Assembly (NCBI GenBank): GCA_020723765.1
Contig: DYIF01000011.1
Location: 1 to 64,000 of the forward strand
From: Elusimicrobium minutum
GTDB taxonomy: Bacteria > Elusimicrobiota > Elusimicrobia > Elusimicrobiales > UBA9959
Length of the DNA: 64,000 nucleotides
Direction: 5' to 3'
A program made the translations under genes and the position numbers. Below are positions 50,268 to 58,709 of the stretch, piece after piece (position 1 is the stretch's first letter; every line of letters begins with the position of its first letter). The notes beneath the pieces were generated by a model. That model had not been told where the DNA came from. It saw only the letters and a program-made list of their open reading frames with translations, and ran no database searches.

Positions 50268-51176
50268 TTATTTTATTTTTTCTATAACCCTTAGTTTGGC
50301 GCTTCTGGCTCTCGGATTTGAGTTTATTTCTTCTTCCGAAGCGCTCAACGGCTTTTTGTTTACGAGTTTCCAGCCGCCCATTTTAGCCATAAATCTGAAG
50401 GTTTCTTTTACTATCCTGTCTTCGAGAGAATGAAAAGTTATAACCGCTATTCTTCCTCCGGGAGCCAGAACATGTATGGCTTTTTGCAAAGCTTTTGTCA
50501 GGTTGTCAAATTCGTAATTTACAGCCACTCTCAAGGCCAAAAATGTTTTTGTGGCGGGATGGGAAGACCGGGTGTTTTTGGCCTTAAAAGGTATCGCTTT
50601 TTCTATTACCGAGGCAAGTTCCGTGGTAGTTTTTATTTCCGAGTTTTGCCTGTGTTCTATTATGGCTTTGGTTATTTTATGAGAAAACCTTTCTCCGCAT
50701 ATCCTGATGAGATGTTCTATCTGTTCGTAAGGCCATGTATTTATTATGGTATATGCGGTTAACGGGTTTGCGGGATTGATTCTCATATCTAACGGCCCCT
50801 CTTTTCTAAAACTAAAACCTCTTGAAGGTTTATCGAAATGCAAAGAGCTTACTCCGAGGTCCAAAAGAAGGCCGGATATGTGAAGTATCCCCTCTTTTCT
50901 CAATATCTCATCCAAATTTGCGAAGTTCCCGCCTATAAGTTTTATTTGAGAAGAAAATTCCGATAGATTATTCGACGCGATATTCAGCATCTCCGGATCC
51001 CAGTCTATGCCTATTAGTTTTCCGCTCGGTTCCAATTTTTCAAGAATTTTTTTCGCGTGTCCCCCCATTCCGATGGTACCGTCTAAGTATATTCCGCCTT
51101 TATCTGTTATCAAAAGCTCCGCGACTTCCCTGATCATTACCGATGTATGAGTATATTTTTCTTCCATAACTATCAT
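50268..51176 (-). CDS. rsmH: 16S rRNA m4C1402 methyltransferase
   Basis: A 302-residue protein. YTHTSVMIREVAELL near 8, the SAM-site YLDGTIGMGGHAKKIL near 30-45, LLLDLGVSSLHFDKPSRGFSF near 105-125, and VITFHSLEDRIVKETFRF near 247-264 are all family hallmarks. It methylates N4 of C1402 in 16S rRNA. Two starts (ATG at 51176 and 51167) are possible; the first lies two bases after the mraZ stop, so coupling is likely. It is the second gene of the cluster. Confidence 0.96.
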   Translation of the reverse strand: MIVMEEKYTHTSVMIREVAELLITDKGGIYLDGTIGMGGHAKKILEKLEPSGKLIGIDWDPEMLNIASNNLSEFSSQIKLIGGNFANLDEILRKEGILHISGLLLDLGVSSLHFDKPSRGFSFRKEGPLDMRINPANPLTAYTIINTWPYEQIEHLIRICGERFSHKITKAIIEHRQNSEIKTTTELASVIEKAIPFKAKNTRSSHPATKTFLALRVAVNYEFDNLTKALQKAIHVLAPGGRIAVITFHSLEDRIVKETFRFMAKMGGWKLVNKKPLSASEEEINSNPRARSAKLRVIEKIK

Positions 51177-51178
51177 AT

Positions 51179-51628
51179 TTATATGTCTAATATCTTAGAA
51201 AACTTTTTTAAGGAAGATTTTATCGCCGATTTGTTGTATTCTTCCCATTTTTCTTTCGACCATATTTCGATTTTATTCCCCACTCCTATTATAAAAACCT
51301 CTTTTTTTATTTCCGCGTAATTTTTATGATTTTGCGAAATAAGTATTCTTCCCTGAGGGTCTACGGAAATCTCTTGAGCGTTTGAAAAGAAAAATCTTTT
51401 AAAGGCTCTCTCTTCCTCGCGGTTGTCCGCTCTAAATATTTCCATATTGTTTTTTATAAGCTCGTTCCAGACAGATGGAAGAAACATGTAAAGGCAGCCG
51501 TCTAAGCCTATCGTTATCATAAAGTTTTTGCTTTTTTCTTTTTTTAGTTCGTCTCTAAATTTTGACGGAACGAACAACCTGTTCTTTGAGTCTATGACGA
51601 ATTTGTATTCTCCGTAGAAGGAACTCAT
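51179..51628 (-). CDS. mraZ: Transcriptional regulator MraZ
   Basis: A 149-residue protein made of two tandem AbrB-like (SpoVT/MraZ) halves. The first half shows FVIDSKNRLFVPSKFRDEL and the second ISVDPQGRILISQNH. The ATG at 51628 gives MSSFYGEY and is preferred over one 18 bases upstream, because AGAGGAG lies directly before it. MraZ is a ring-forming DNA-binding protein that represses its own division cluster; its expected boxes are visible just upstream. It is the first gene of the 11-kb operon. Confidence 0.96.
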   Translation of the reverse strand: MSSFYGEYKFVIDSKNRLFVPSKFRDELKKEKSKNFMITIGLDGCLYMFLPSVWNELIKNNMEIFRADNREEERAFKRFFFSNAQEISVDPQGRILISQNHKNYAEIKKEVFIIGVGNKIEIWSKEKWEEYNKSAIKSSLKKFSKILDI

Positions 51629-51643
51629 TTCTCCTCTTTTATA

Positions 51644-51680
51644 CACTTTAAAACACTTTTAACCACTTTTAACCACCTTA
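51644..51680 (-). promoter_or_regulatory. MraZ operator: four 10-bp-phased boxes
   Basis: On the minus strand, AAAGTG-type hexamers repeat at exact 10-base steps: AAGGTG, AAAGTG, AAAGTG, AAAGTG (plus-strand CACTTT at 51644, 51654, 51664 and CACCTT at 51674). This is the AAAGTG(T/G)N3 array known as the MraZ box in other bacteria. The array starts at the predicted transcription start and runs to 16 bases from ATG, so bound MraZ would block RNA polymerase. Confidence 0.88.
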
Positions 51681-51687
51681 AAAAGAT

Positions 51688-51716
51688 AGTATAATCCAAT
51701 TTTTTTATTTTGTCAA
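51688..51716 (-). promoter_or_regulatory. Strong sigma-70-type promoter of the mraZ operon
   Basis: On the minus strand: TTGACA (51711-51716), a 17-base spacer, TATACT (51688-51693). This is the best-matching promoter in the window. The predicted start is at about 51681, immediately before the MraZ boxes. Confidence 0.85.
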
Positions 51717-51762
51717 GAGTTTGTTTTGATTATTGTCAGATTTTTTTTTGAGTTTGTTTTGA
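51717..51762 (-). repeat. Pair of 13-bp direct repeats upstream of the mraZ -35 box
   Basis: GAGTTTGTTTTGA occurs at 51717-51729 and 51750-51762 (plus-strand reading), 33 bases apart, about three helical turns. A degenerate third copy, GAGTTGTATTGA, follows at 51761. The first abuts the -35. The placement at about -42 and -75 resembles activator sites. Confidence 0.5.
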
Positions 51763-51807
51763 GTTGTATTGAAAGCGAGAGGAAGATTTAAGAAGATTTA
51801 ATATTTT

Positions 51808-52905
51808 TTAATTGGTTACTCCAGTAATGTTTCCTGTTTTAACGTCCATTCTCCATATGCTTTCAAGCGCCGATATCGTGGTATAGGGTTTGCCGTAAGC
51901 GTTAAAAAGAGCCTTAGACGGAGAGTCTCCGTCTCTTATCCTTTTGCAGAATTGATAGAAACTATCTCCTCTTTGAACTTTCAAAAGAAAATTTACAAGA
52001 GAATAGCTTTGCGCATACCAGAGTTTTACGCTTCTCTCATCCGCATCTTCGAGTGATTTTATTTTAATAAGATCCGATATGTTATATCCGCTTCCGTTTT
52101 TTATATGTCCTATGTTTTCTTTAAGCCAGTTCGGATAGGTTTTAGCTCTCTCAACCTGTATATATACCGCAACGCCTTCGCTTAACCATAAAGGGCTTTT
52201 GTCGTACCCTCCGAAGAAACTGTCGAAGTATATATGAGTAAGCTCGTGAGCCAGTATCCCGAACCACTCATCGCTTTTATAAAGATATATTTTTTTCTCT
52301 CTCAGGTTTGCCGCCCCCCCCGACCATGCGGGACGGCCGGAAAGTTGCTGGTATTTCTCCGGAGTAGATGTCAAATATATATGAACCTTGTCGTCCCTTG
52401 TCCAGGGAGAAAATGCTATCAGGTCTATCATTATTTCTCCGTGCAGCATTTCTATTTCTTTTTCTATTTCTTCAATGTCTATTTTCGAATCTACGTATAG
52501 GTAAAAATGCCTGGTTTCTTTAAATTTGAAACCTTCCGGGACGGTTAAAGAAGGTTTTTTTTCCTTTATCGGTTTGGTTTCTATCTCGGGTTCGGTTTTG
52601 TAGTGTTCCTGCGGCAATGAAATGCCCTGGGTTTTGGATATCATTATTCTTTCTTTCGGAGTATCTTCTTTAGTTTCCGCGGTATTGGAGTCGGTGGTTA
52701 TTATCACTGTTTGGGGAATCGAATAAGAAGTGTCATTTTTTTTTTCCGTTTTTAAGTTATACGATTGTTTTTTTTCTTTGGTTAAAATTATTTTGTTTTT
52801 TTGCGATTCCTTCATATCCTCCGATATGTATTGGTAAAGGTATACCCCCCATATCAAAACTATTAAAAACCAGAATAATATTCTTAACCTGTATATTATA
52901 TCCAT
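51808..52905 (-). CDS. Membrane-anchored peptidase of the MA-like (gluzincin) type
   Basis: A 365-residue protein from the ATG at 52905 (MDIIYRL), which overlaps the stop of the upstream gene (TAATG); the frame is open for 33 more codons. It has an N-terminal membrane helix (about 9-27), a long polar linker (about 35-130) and a metalloprotease domain. The zinc motif is LAHELTHIYFD near residue 225, with the third ligand in LSEGVAVY about 20 residues later. This matches peptidase MA-like domains. The active site is expected outside the inner membrane. The substrate is unknown. Confidence 0.87.
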   Translation of the reverse strand: MDIIYRLRILFWFLIVLIWGVYLYQYISEDMKESQKNKIILTKEKKQSYNLKTEKKNDTSYSIPQTVIITTDSNTAETKEDTPKERIMISKTQGISLPQEHYKTEPEIETKPIKEKKPSLTVPEGFKFKETRHFYLYVDSKIDIEEIEKEIEMLHGEIMIDLIAFSPWTRDDKVHIYLTSTPEKYQQLSGRPAWSGGAANLREKKIYLYKSDEWFGILAHELTHIYFDSFFGGYDKSPLWLSEGVAVYIQVERAKTYPNWLKENIGHIKNGSGYNISDLIKIKSLEDADERSVKLWYAQSYSLVNFLLKVQRGDSFYQFCKRIRDGDSPSKALFNAYGKPYTTISALESIWRMDVKTGNITGVTN

Positions 52906-53414
52906 TAACCGTTGGACCTCATTTTTATCATGGTTTCGGACATGTTGTTTATAAATATCGAGATTGTCAGTATAAAAAGTCCGTGAGATAAAGCCATAGC
53001 CCACATTTGCAGCGAAATATCCAGTTGTAATAATAGGCTTCTAAGCCAATAAACGAAAAACATAGAAAATACCGATAGTGTTGAAATTAAAATAGTTTTT
53101 TTTCTGTTTAGAAATGTGGCCGCAAAAGACGAAGGCATGGCGTATAAAAGCCAGCTTGGAGCCCAGTATGCGGTTATAAAATAAAAAACGACCGAAGCGG
53201 TAAGTATATTAAATATTACAAGCCAGACCCTCGCCGTGTTCATGTTTTTTTGGAATTTGTATATGTTTTTAAATACGTAAAAGTTTACGATAAACTGGAT
53301 AGCTAAAGTAAAAAGACTTATTAGAGTATCCGTTTTGTCCGGAGAAGACAGAGTTATAGCGAAAATTACGGTTATTACGCCGAAAGGCGTAAATGTATAA
53401 TTAAAAAAATGCAT
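52905..53414 (-). CDS. Small polytopic membrane protein, unknown function
   Basis: A 169-residue protein with five to six hydrophobic segments and short loops (KFQKNMNTA and LNRKK are the main polar parts). I recognise no family; the pattern resembles the sensor-like N-terminal membrane domain of some histidine kinases, but no kinase follows. It overlaps the MA-like peptidase by one base (TAATG), so the two products may work together in the membrane. Confidence 0.7.
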   Translation of the reverse strand: MHFFNYTFTPFGVITVIFAITLSSPDKTDTLISLFTLAIQFIVNFYVFKNIYKFQKNMNTARVWLVIFNILTASVVFYFITAYWAPSWLLYAMPSSFAATFLNRKKTILISTLSVFSMFFVYWLRSLLLQLDISLQMWAMALSHGLFILTISIFINNMSETMIKMRSNG

Positions 53415-53428
53415 TGAACCTCCGGATA

Positions 53429-54049
53429 TTAAAAATCTTTTTTACGCCATAAACCTAAAGAACGTTTTATCCCGTCCTTCAAATAATAATTATATATAAA
53501 ATCTGGTTTTTTATCATCTTTTATTTTTGTTATATCTTTTTCGCTCATCCATGAAACGAAGGCTCCGTTTTCGTTTAAAAGTGAATACGCTATGGGGTAT
53601 ATTTCTTCAAATTGAGCCGCGGCTCTTTGAGTGACCATATCGTATTTTAGTTCGTTTTTTCTATCCATTCTTTTGTTTAATATCTCGATATTATCGAGCT
53701 TTAATTTTTGTTTTATCCAAATCAAAAACATCGCTTTTTTTTCTCTCTGTTCGCAAAGTGTTATTTTAATCTCAGGATAGATTATCCCGATTACCGCTCC
53801 CGGAAAACCCGCTCCGCTTCCTATGTCTATTATGTTATTTATTTTTTCGGATATAAATCCGGATTTTAAAACCATGGCCGAGTCTATTATATGTCTTTCT
53901 ATTATGTTCTTTTCGTCTGATTTCGATATTAAATTTATTTTTTGGTTTTTATCCAGTATTTCTTTTGCAAACTCCGATAATAGATTTATCGAGTCGTCAT
54001 TTATGTCTAAAGAATATTCTTTAATCGTTTTTTCTATCTGTTTTAGCAT
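53429..54049 (-). CDS. rsmG: 16S rRNA m7G527 methyltransferase
   Basis: A 206-residue SAM enzyme. NLISKSDEKNIIERHIIDSA near 39-58, the motif I region IIDIGSGAGFPGAVIGI near 70-86, CEQREKKAMFL near 98-108 and TQRAAAQFEEI near 138 match RsmG. It methylates N7 of G527 in 16S rRNA. The first 29 bases overlap the 3' end of mnmG, the typical partner gene. Confidence 0.95.
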   Translation of the reverse strand: MLKQIEKTIKEYSLDINDDSINLLSEFAKEILDKNQKINLISKSDEKNIIERHIIDSAMVLKSGFISEKINNIIDIGSGAGFPGAVIGIIYPEIKITLCEQREKKAMFLIWIKQKLKLDNIEILNKRMDRKNELKYDMVTQRAAAQFEEIYPIAYSLLNENGAFVSWMSEKDITKIKDDKKPDFIYNYYLKDGIKRSLGLWRKKDF

Positions 54050-55814
54050 ATTTTCTTTTTTCTATCAAAACCCATATCAGCTGTATGTCAGTTACGGTTA
54101 TCCCGGGAATTCTATAAGCCTGAGCCAAATTTTCCGGTTTTATCTTAGAAAGTTTTTGTTTTGTTTCTATGGATAGTTCCTTTATGGCGGAGTAGTCGAA
54201 GTTTTTGGGTATTTTTACCTCTTCCAATTTTTTAAACTTTTCCGCCTCCCTTTTGTATCTTTCTATATATGCCGAATAAAAAATTTCGTTTTCCGCCGCT
54301 TCTTTCGCGTTTTCTGCTTTCCACGGTTCTATTTCTTTTCCCGAGCAGTTGGCGTAAGCGGAATTTTTTAGGAAATTAAAATATAGCTCTTCATATTTTT
54401 TGAATTTAGGCTCGTAATAATCTTCTATCGTTTTTAGTTTAAAAGCGTATTTTGTAAGCCTTAAATCGGCGTTATCCTGTCTTAACGCTATTCTAAATTC
54501 GGCTCGCGATGTAAATATTCTATAGGGTTCGTCCACACCTCTGGTTATTATGTCGTCTATCATTACTGCTATATATGATTCTTCTCTTTTTAAAATAAAA
54601 GGTTCTTCTTCTCTTAATTTTAAAACGGCGTTTATTCCGGCTATCAAACCCTGGGCGGCCGCTTCCTCATATCCTGTGGTGCCGTTTATCTGTCCGGCTA
54701 AAAAGACGTTTTCCACTATTTTGGACTCTAAGGTATATTTTAGGTCGGATGGATTTGAAAGGTCGTATTCTATGGCGTAACCCGGTCTTATTATCTGAGC
54801 GTCTTTCAGCGCGTCTATGGATTTTATTATTTCTATTTGAACGTCTTCGCTTAAACTGGTCGATAGGCCGTTTACGTAGTATTCGTTGGTATTAAATCCT
54901 TCCGGTTCCAAAAATATATGATGGGTCTTATGATGAGGGAATTTATATATCTTATCTTCTATCGACGGGCAGTATCTCGGACCTATCGTTTTTATTTTAC
55001 CGGAATATAAGGCGCTTTTTTTGAGATTTGAGTTTATTATTTCAAACGTTTTTTCGGAGGTTCTCGTTATCCAGCATGGAAGGAAATTTCTCTTGTTAAG
55101 TTCTATGTTGTCAGTGAATATGGAAAAACCTATCGCGGGGTTATCCGAAGGTTGTTTTTCGCATAGTTCGAATTTTATGTCTTTTGAGTTAAGCCTCATG
55201 GGGGTTCCGGTTTTAAGCCTCAGAATGTTAAATCCCAATTTTTTTAATTCGTCCGAAAGAGTATTTGAAGGAGGGTCGTTGTATCTTCCGCCCGGAGCGG
55301 TAAATTCTCCTATGTGTATGAGTCCTTTTAAAAATGTTCCGGTAGTGATTATTACGATTTTAGACGAATAAAATACGTTTCTTGCGGTTAATACTCCTTT
55401 AAGTTTCGAGCCTTCTATTTTAATATGAGATACCTCGTCTTGAATTAAAAACAAATTCTTTCGCTCTTCCAGCATTTTTTTTGCGTTTATATGATATAGT
55501 TTCTTGTCGCATTGAGCCCTTGGGGACCTTACGGCCGGTCCTCTTGAAGTATTTAGCATATGATAATTTAACGCGGAAGCGTCCGCTATTTTTCCCATAG
55601 CCCCGCCTAAAGCGTCTATTTCTTTAACTATCTGTCCTTTGCCGACTCCGCCTATCGAAGGGTTGCAGCTCATTTGGGCTATGGTGTCTAAGTTTTGAGT
55701 TAATATTAATGTTTTCGCCCCCATTTTGGAAGCTATTAACGCGGCTTCCACTCCTGCATGTCCCGCACCAACCACTATTATGTCGAATTTTACTGGATAT
55801 TCGAGTATGGCCAT
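54021..55814 (-). CDS. mnmG: tRNA uridine-5-carboxymethylaminomethyl modification enzyme MnmG
   Basis: A 597-residue FAD protein. The FAD motif VVGAGHAGVEAALIASKMG is near 14, SCNPSIGGVGKGQIVKEIDALGG near 48-70, and GPRYCPSIEDKI near 272. With MnmE it installs the cmnm5 group at U34 of several tRNAs. The C-terminus (LSKIKPENLAQAYRIPGI) is the MnmE-binding helical part. It overlaps rsmG. A membrane protein gene is inserted between it and mnmE. Confidence 0.96.
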   Translation of the reverse strand: MAILEYPVKFDIIVVGAGHAGVEAALIASKMGAKTLILTQNLDTIAQMSCNPSIGGVGKGQIVKEIDALGGAMGKIADASALNYHMLNTSRGPAVRSPRAQCDKKLYHINAKKMLEERKNLFLIQDEVSHIKIEGSKLKGVLTARNVFYSSKIVIITTGTFLKGLIHIGEFTAPGGRYNDPPSNTLSDELKKLGFNILRLKTGTPMRLNSKDIKFELCEKQPSDNPAIGFSIFTDNIELNKRNFLPCWITRTSEKTFEIINSNLKKSALYSGKIKTIGPRYCPSIEDKIYKFPHHKTHHIFLEPEGFNTNEYYVNGLSTSLSEDVQIEIIKSIDALKDAQIIRPGYAIEYDLSNPSDLKYTLESKIVENVFLAGQINGTTGYEEAAAQGLIAGINAVLKLREEEPFILKREESYIAVMIDDIITRGVDEPYRIFTSRAEFRIALRQDNADLRLTKYAFKLKTIEDYYEPKFKKYEELYFNFLKNSAYANCSGKEIEPWKAENAKEAAENEIFYSAYIERYKREAEKFKKLEEVKIPKNFDYSAIKELSIETKQKLSKIKPENLAQAYRIPGITVTDIQLIWVLIEKRKYAKTDRKND

Positions 55815-55817
55815 AAG

Positions 55818-56543
55818 TTAATAAAGAAGCAATTTAATTATATTTGAAGAAAAAATGTTTGAACGATATATTATAAATCCGTATATTAAAGAAAAAACCG
55901 CCGATGTTAAGGAATAAAATATTATTTTATTTATTGAAATGTCGAATTTCGATTTGATAAGTTTTACGAAATATATTACGTATAAAATGGCGAAAAACAA
56001 ATTTATCGAAGTAAATAGAAACTCGCTTTTTACCGATTCCGAGACGAACATAAAGGGTTCCGAAATTGTTGATATTATCTGAGTGGATATGGCCAATTTT
56101 AAAAGAGTATAATATTTTTCTTTGTTTATTCGAGATATTAGAAACCATATAATAATCGGAGTCGTTATTGCGAAATATATATGATAATCTTTTAATAAAA
56201 AAGGAATTGATAAAAACAAAACTCCCGTCAGATTAAAGAGAACGAATTTAAAAAAATAGCTGTCTTTTATTATGTTGAAAAGCATAATCGGAATAAATAT
56301 GGAGAAGTTTATAAATAATATCAAAAGATACGATGTTAGATACTCCAGTATGGTCGGAGAAAAAATTCCCGCGGTTTCATATGAAAATTCTTTGGGAAAG
56401 TCGTGAGGAGATAACATATCGAAGGTCAATTTTACGAAAATCGATATCGCGATTATCCAGATAAAAAAACTCGGATTTATTTTTTCTATTTCTAAAGAGT
56501 ATTGGGAAGGTTTTTTTATGAATTTGATAAAATTTTTTATCAT
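55818..56543 (-). CDS. Yip1-like polytopic membrane protein
   Basis: A 241-residue protein with about five to six hydrophobic helices. The N-terminal PSQYSLEIEK...NPSFFIWIIAISI segment and overall size resemble Yip1-domain proteins, but the match is weak. It starts one base after the mnmE stop and ends three bases before the mnmG start, so it is built into the tRNA-modification operon although its role is unrelated or unknown. Confidence 0.6.
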   Translation of the reverse strand: MIKNFIKFIKKPSQYSLEIEKINPSFFIWIIAISIFVKLTFDMLSPHDFPKEFSYETAGIFSPTILEYLTSYLLILFINFSIFIPIMLFNIIKDSYFFKFVLFNLTGVLFLSIPFLLKDYHIYFAITTPIIIWFLISRINKEKYYTLLKLAISTQIISTISEPFMFVSESVKSEFLFTSINLFFAILYVIYFVKLIKSKFDISINKIIFYSLTSAVFSLIYGFIIYRSNIFSSNIIKLLLY

Positions 56544-56544
56544 A

Positions 56545-57906
56545 TTATTTGCCTATGCAAAAATTTTTAAAAATTTTAGACAAAACGTCTTCCGGAGTGG
56601 TTTTGCCGGTTATGTCTTCTAAAGCGTTTAAAGCCTGCCTTAAATGCTCGGATATTATTTCGTAATTTTTTTCGTTTATTATTTTTAAAAGCGAATTTAT
56701 TTCGTTTAGGGCGTTCGATAAGCATTGATAATGTCTGTAAGAAGTTATTATTTCGTCGTAAAAACCGTCTATGACTTTTTCTTCTTTATCCGATATTAGA
56801 GAGAGAAGCTTGTCTATGTTTTCCCCCGTTTTTGCCGAAACTTTCAAATAATTATATTTCGGTTTAATATGGGAGAGGTCCGATTTGGAGTAAACTTTTA
56901 ATATAAAAGCGGAGTCTTTAGCGTTATTTTCTATTATCTCAAGAGCCATTTTGTCGTCTTCTGATTGGTTTTGCGATATGTCTTTAAGATATATTATTAC
57001 ATCCGAATTTTTTACGGCGTTTTTTGTCCTTTCCATGCCCTCCAGTTCTATGGGGTCGTTCGTTTTTGCTCTTATTCCCGCAGTATCGGTAAAAACCGCT
57101 TTTATGCCGCCTATTTCGCATACCGCTTCTATAGTGTCTCTGGTCGTTCCGGGAATATCCGAAGTTATCGACCTTTCATATCCCAATATCCTGTTTAAAA
57201 GAGAGGATTTCCCGGAGTTTGGCGCCCCTACAAGCGCAATTTTAATCCCATTTTTTATAAACTCCGATTTTGAGTAAGTATCTGTCATTTTTTTTATGAT
57301 ATTTGAAAGGTTTTTAAGTCTTTTCTCAAAATCGGATATCGATATATCGTCTATCTCCTCGTAACTGTCGTCTATTCTTACTTCGACCTCTGAAAGAGTT
57401 TCTATCAGTTCTTCTTTTATTAAATTAATTTTTTTGGAAAGATTTCCGTTTACTTGATTTATCGCTATTTTGTGTTGTTTTTCGGTTTCCGCTTTTAAAA
57501 GTTCGTTTATTCCCTCCGCCTGAGACAAATCCATTTTCCCGTTTATGAAAGCCCTAAAAGAAAACTCCCCTTCCCGAGCCTGTCTGGCTCCATTTTTAAT
57601 AAAAAGCTCTACGCTTTTTTTTATTATATAAGGCGAGTTGTGGCAAAATATCTCGACCATATCTTCCCCGGTGTAGCTTTTGGGAGCCAGATAAGTTATT
57701 ACCATGGCTCTATCTATTAAATTATTGTTTTCATCGGTTATTTTCAATAGATATGAAGCGTTGGGTTTTGGCTCCAAAAATGCTTTTTCCGGTTTTAATA
57801 TTTTTTTTGAAATAGAAAAGGAATCCTTTCCGCTTATTCTTATTATGCCTATCGCTCCCTTCGGTCCAGTCGCTATGGATACTATGGTATCATTGGGATT
57901 GTACAT
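56545..57906 (-). CDS. mnmE: tRNA modification GTPase MnmE
   Basis: A 453-residue protein. The N-terminal folate-binding domain begins NDTIVSIATGPKGAIGIIRISG. The G domain has GAPNSGKSSLLNRILG near 229, IPGTTRDT near 252 and DTAGIR near 273. The C-terminus is FCIGK, the conserved CxGK that is required for modification. It works with MnmG at U34. The start lies inside the last 17 bases of jag in another frame. Confidence 0.96.
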   Translation of the reverse strand: MYNPNDTIVSIATGPKGAIGIIRISGKDSFSISKKILKPEKAFLEPKPNASYLLKITDENNNLIDRAMVITYLAPKSYTGEDMVEIFCHNSPYIIKKSVELFIKNGARQAREGEFSFRAFINGKMDLSQAEGINELLKAETEKQHKIAINQVNGNLSKKINLIKEELIETLSEVEVRIDDSYEEIDDISISDFEKRLKNLSNIIKKMTDTYSKSEFIKNGIKIALVGAPNSGKSSLLNRILGYERSITSDIPGTTRDTIEAVCEIGGIKAVFTDTAGIRAKTNDPIELEGMERTKNAVKNSDVIIYLKDISQNQSEDDKMALEIIENNAKDSAFILKVYSKSDLSHIKPKYNYLKVSAKTGENIDKLLSLISDKEEKVIDGFYDEIITSYRHYQCLSNALNEINSLLKIINEKNYEIISEHLRQALNALEDITGKTTPEDVLSKIFKNFCIGK

Positions 57907-58693
57907 TTTGATTGTCCGTCGCCTCTTCTTTTTTCTCTTCGGTTGTTTCCGATAAATCGGCCTGGCCGGACGAGTCTTTTGTTTGTTGCTTTTTTTGGTA
58001 TCTTATTACGACTCTCCTAAATCTTCCGTGACCTTGAGAAAAAGTGGAGTACTCAGGATATTTTTCGTGTACTATATCGTGAACTATCTTTCTGAATGTC
58101 GAAGGCATCGGTTTCATTCTGTAAGGCCTTCTGGTTCGGTTTATGAAATCTATGGCGTGTTCCACATCTCTTTTAATCCTGTTTTCGGTCTTATTCCAGA
58201 ACTCCTCGGTGTCGAGTCTTACGACTATTTTTTTATTGGGATCTTTGTTTATTATTATGCTCACTATTTGTTGAAGAGATAAAAGACCTTTGGCTCCGTC
58301 GTATAACAAAAGCCCGGCGTCTTTGCTCTGAAAGTTTAAATAAACCGTGGATTTCGATTCGTCGTAGGCTTCTTCCAGAATTTTAAAGTCGATTTTGGAT
58401 CTGGAAAGAATATCCGAAAATATTTTTTTAACGTCTTCTATTATGTTTCCGCTCGGTTTAAAACCTTCTTCTATCGGTATTTCCGTTTTTTTCTCTTTTT
58501 TGCCTTCATGGGCTTCGCCCCATATTTTTTCCCTGATTATTACGCATGCGTCCTGGGAACCTATTCCCAAAATTCCTCTTTTTTCTTCTCGTATAATTTC
58601 CACCTCGACCTGTTCTCTCGTAACTCCCAATTGCATAAGCCCTTTTTCTATGGCTTCTTTTGTGGTTTTGGCTTCTATTTTAATCTCTCTCAT
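57890..58693 (-). CDS. jag: Jag/KhpB-type RNA-binding protein (Jag-N, KH, R3H)
   Basis: A 267-residue protein. The N-terminal Jag domain (about 1-50: IEAKTTKEAIEKGLMQLGV...VEIIREEKRGILGIGSQ), a KH domain (about 120-195; the usual GxxG loop is in LLLYDGAKGLLSLQQIV) and an R3H domain (about 195-240; RKIVHDIVHEKYP) occur in order. The tail is low-complexity and acidic. It is an RNA-binding partner of the YidC-neighbourhood, linked in other bacteria to cell elongation. GAGGGAGG precedes ATG. It is adjacent to yidC. Confidence 0.94.
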   Translation of the reverse strand: MREIKIEAKTTKEAIEKGLMQLGVTREQVEVEIIREEKRGILGIGSQDACVIIREKIWGEAHEGKKEKKTEIPIEEGFKPSGNIIEDVKKIFSDILSRSKIDFKILEEAYDESKSTVYLNFQSKDAGLLLYDGAKGLLSLQQIVSIIINKDPNKKIVVRLDTEEFWNKTENRIKRDVEHAIDFINRTRRPYRMKPMPSTFRKIVHDIVHEKYPEYSTFSQGHGRFRRVVIRYQKKQQTKDSSGQADLSETTEEKKEEATDNQNVQSQ

Positions 58694-58709
58694 TTTTCCT
58701 CCCTCGTAG

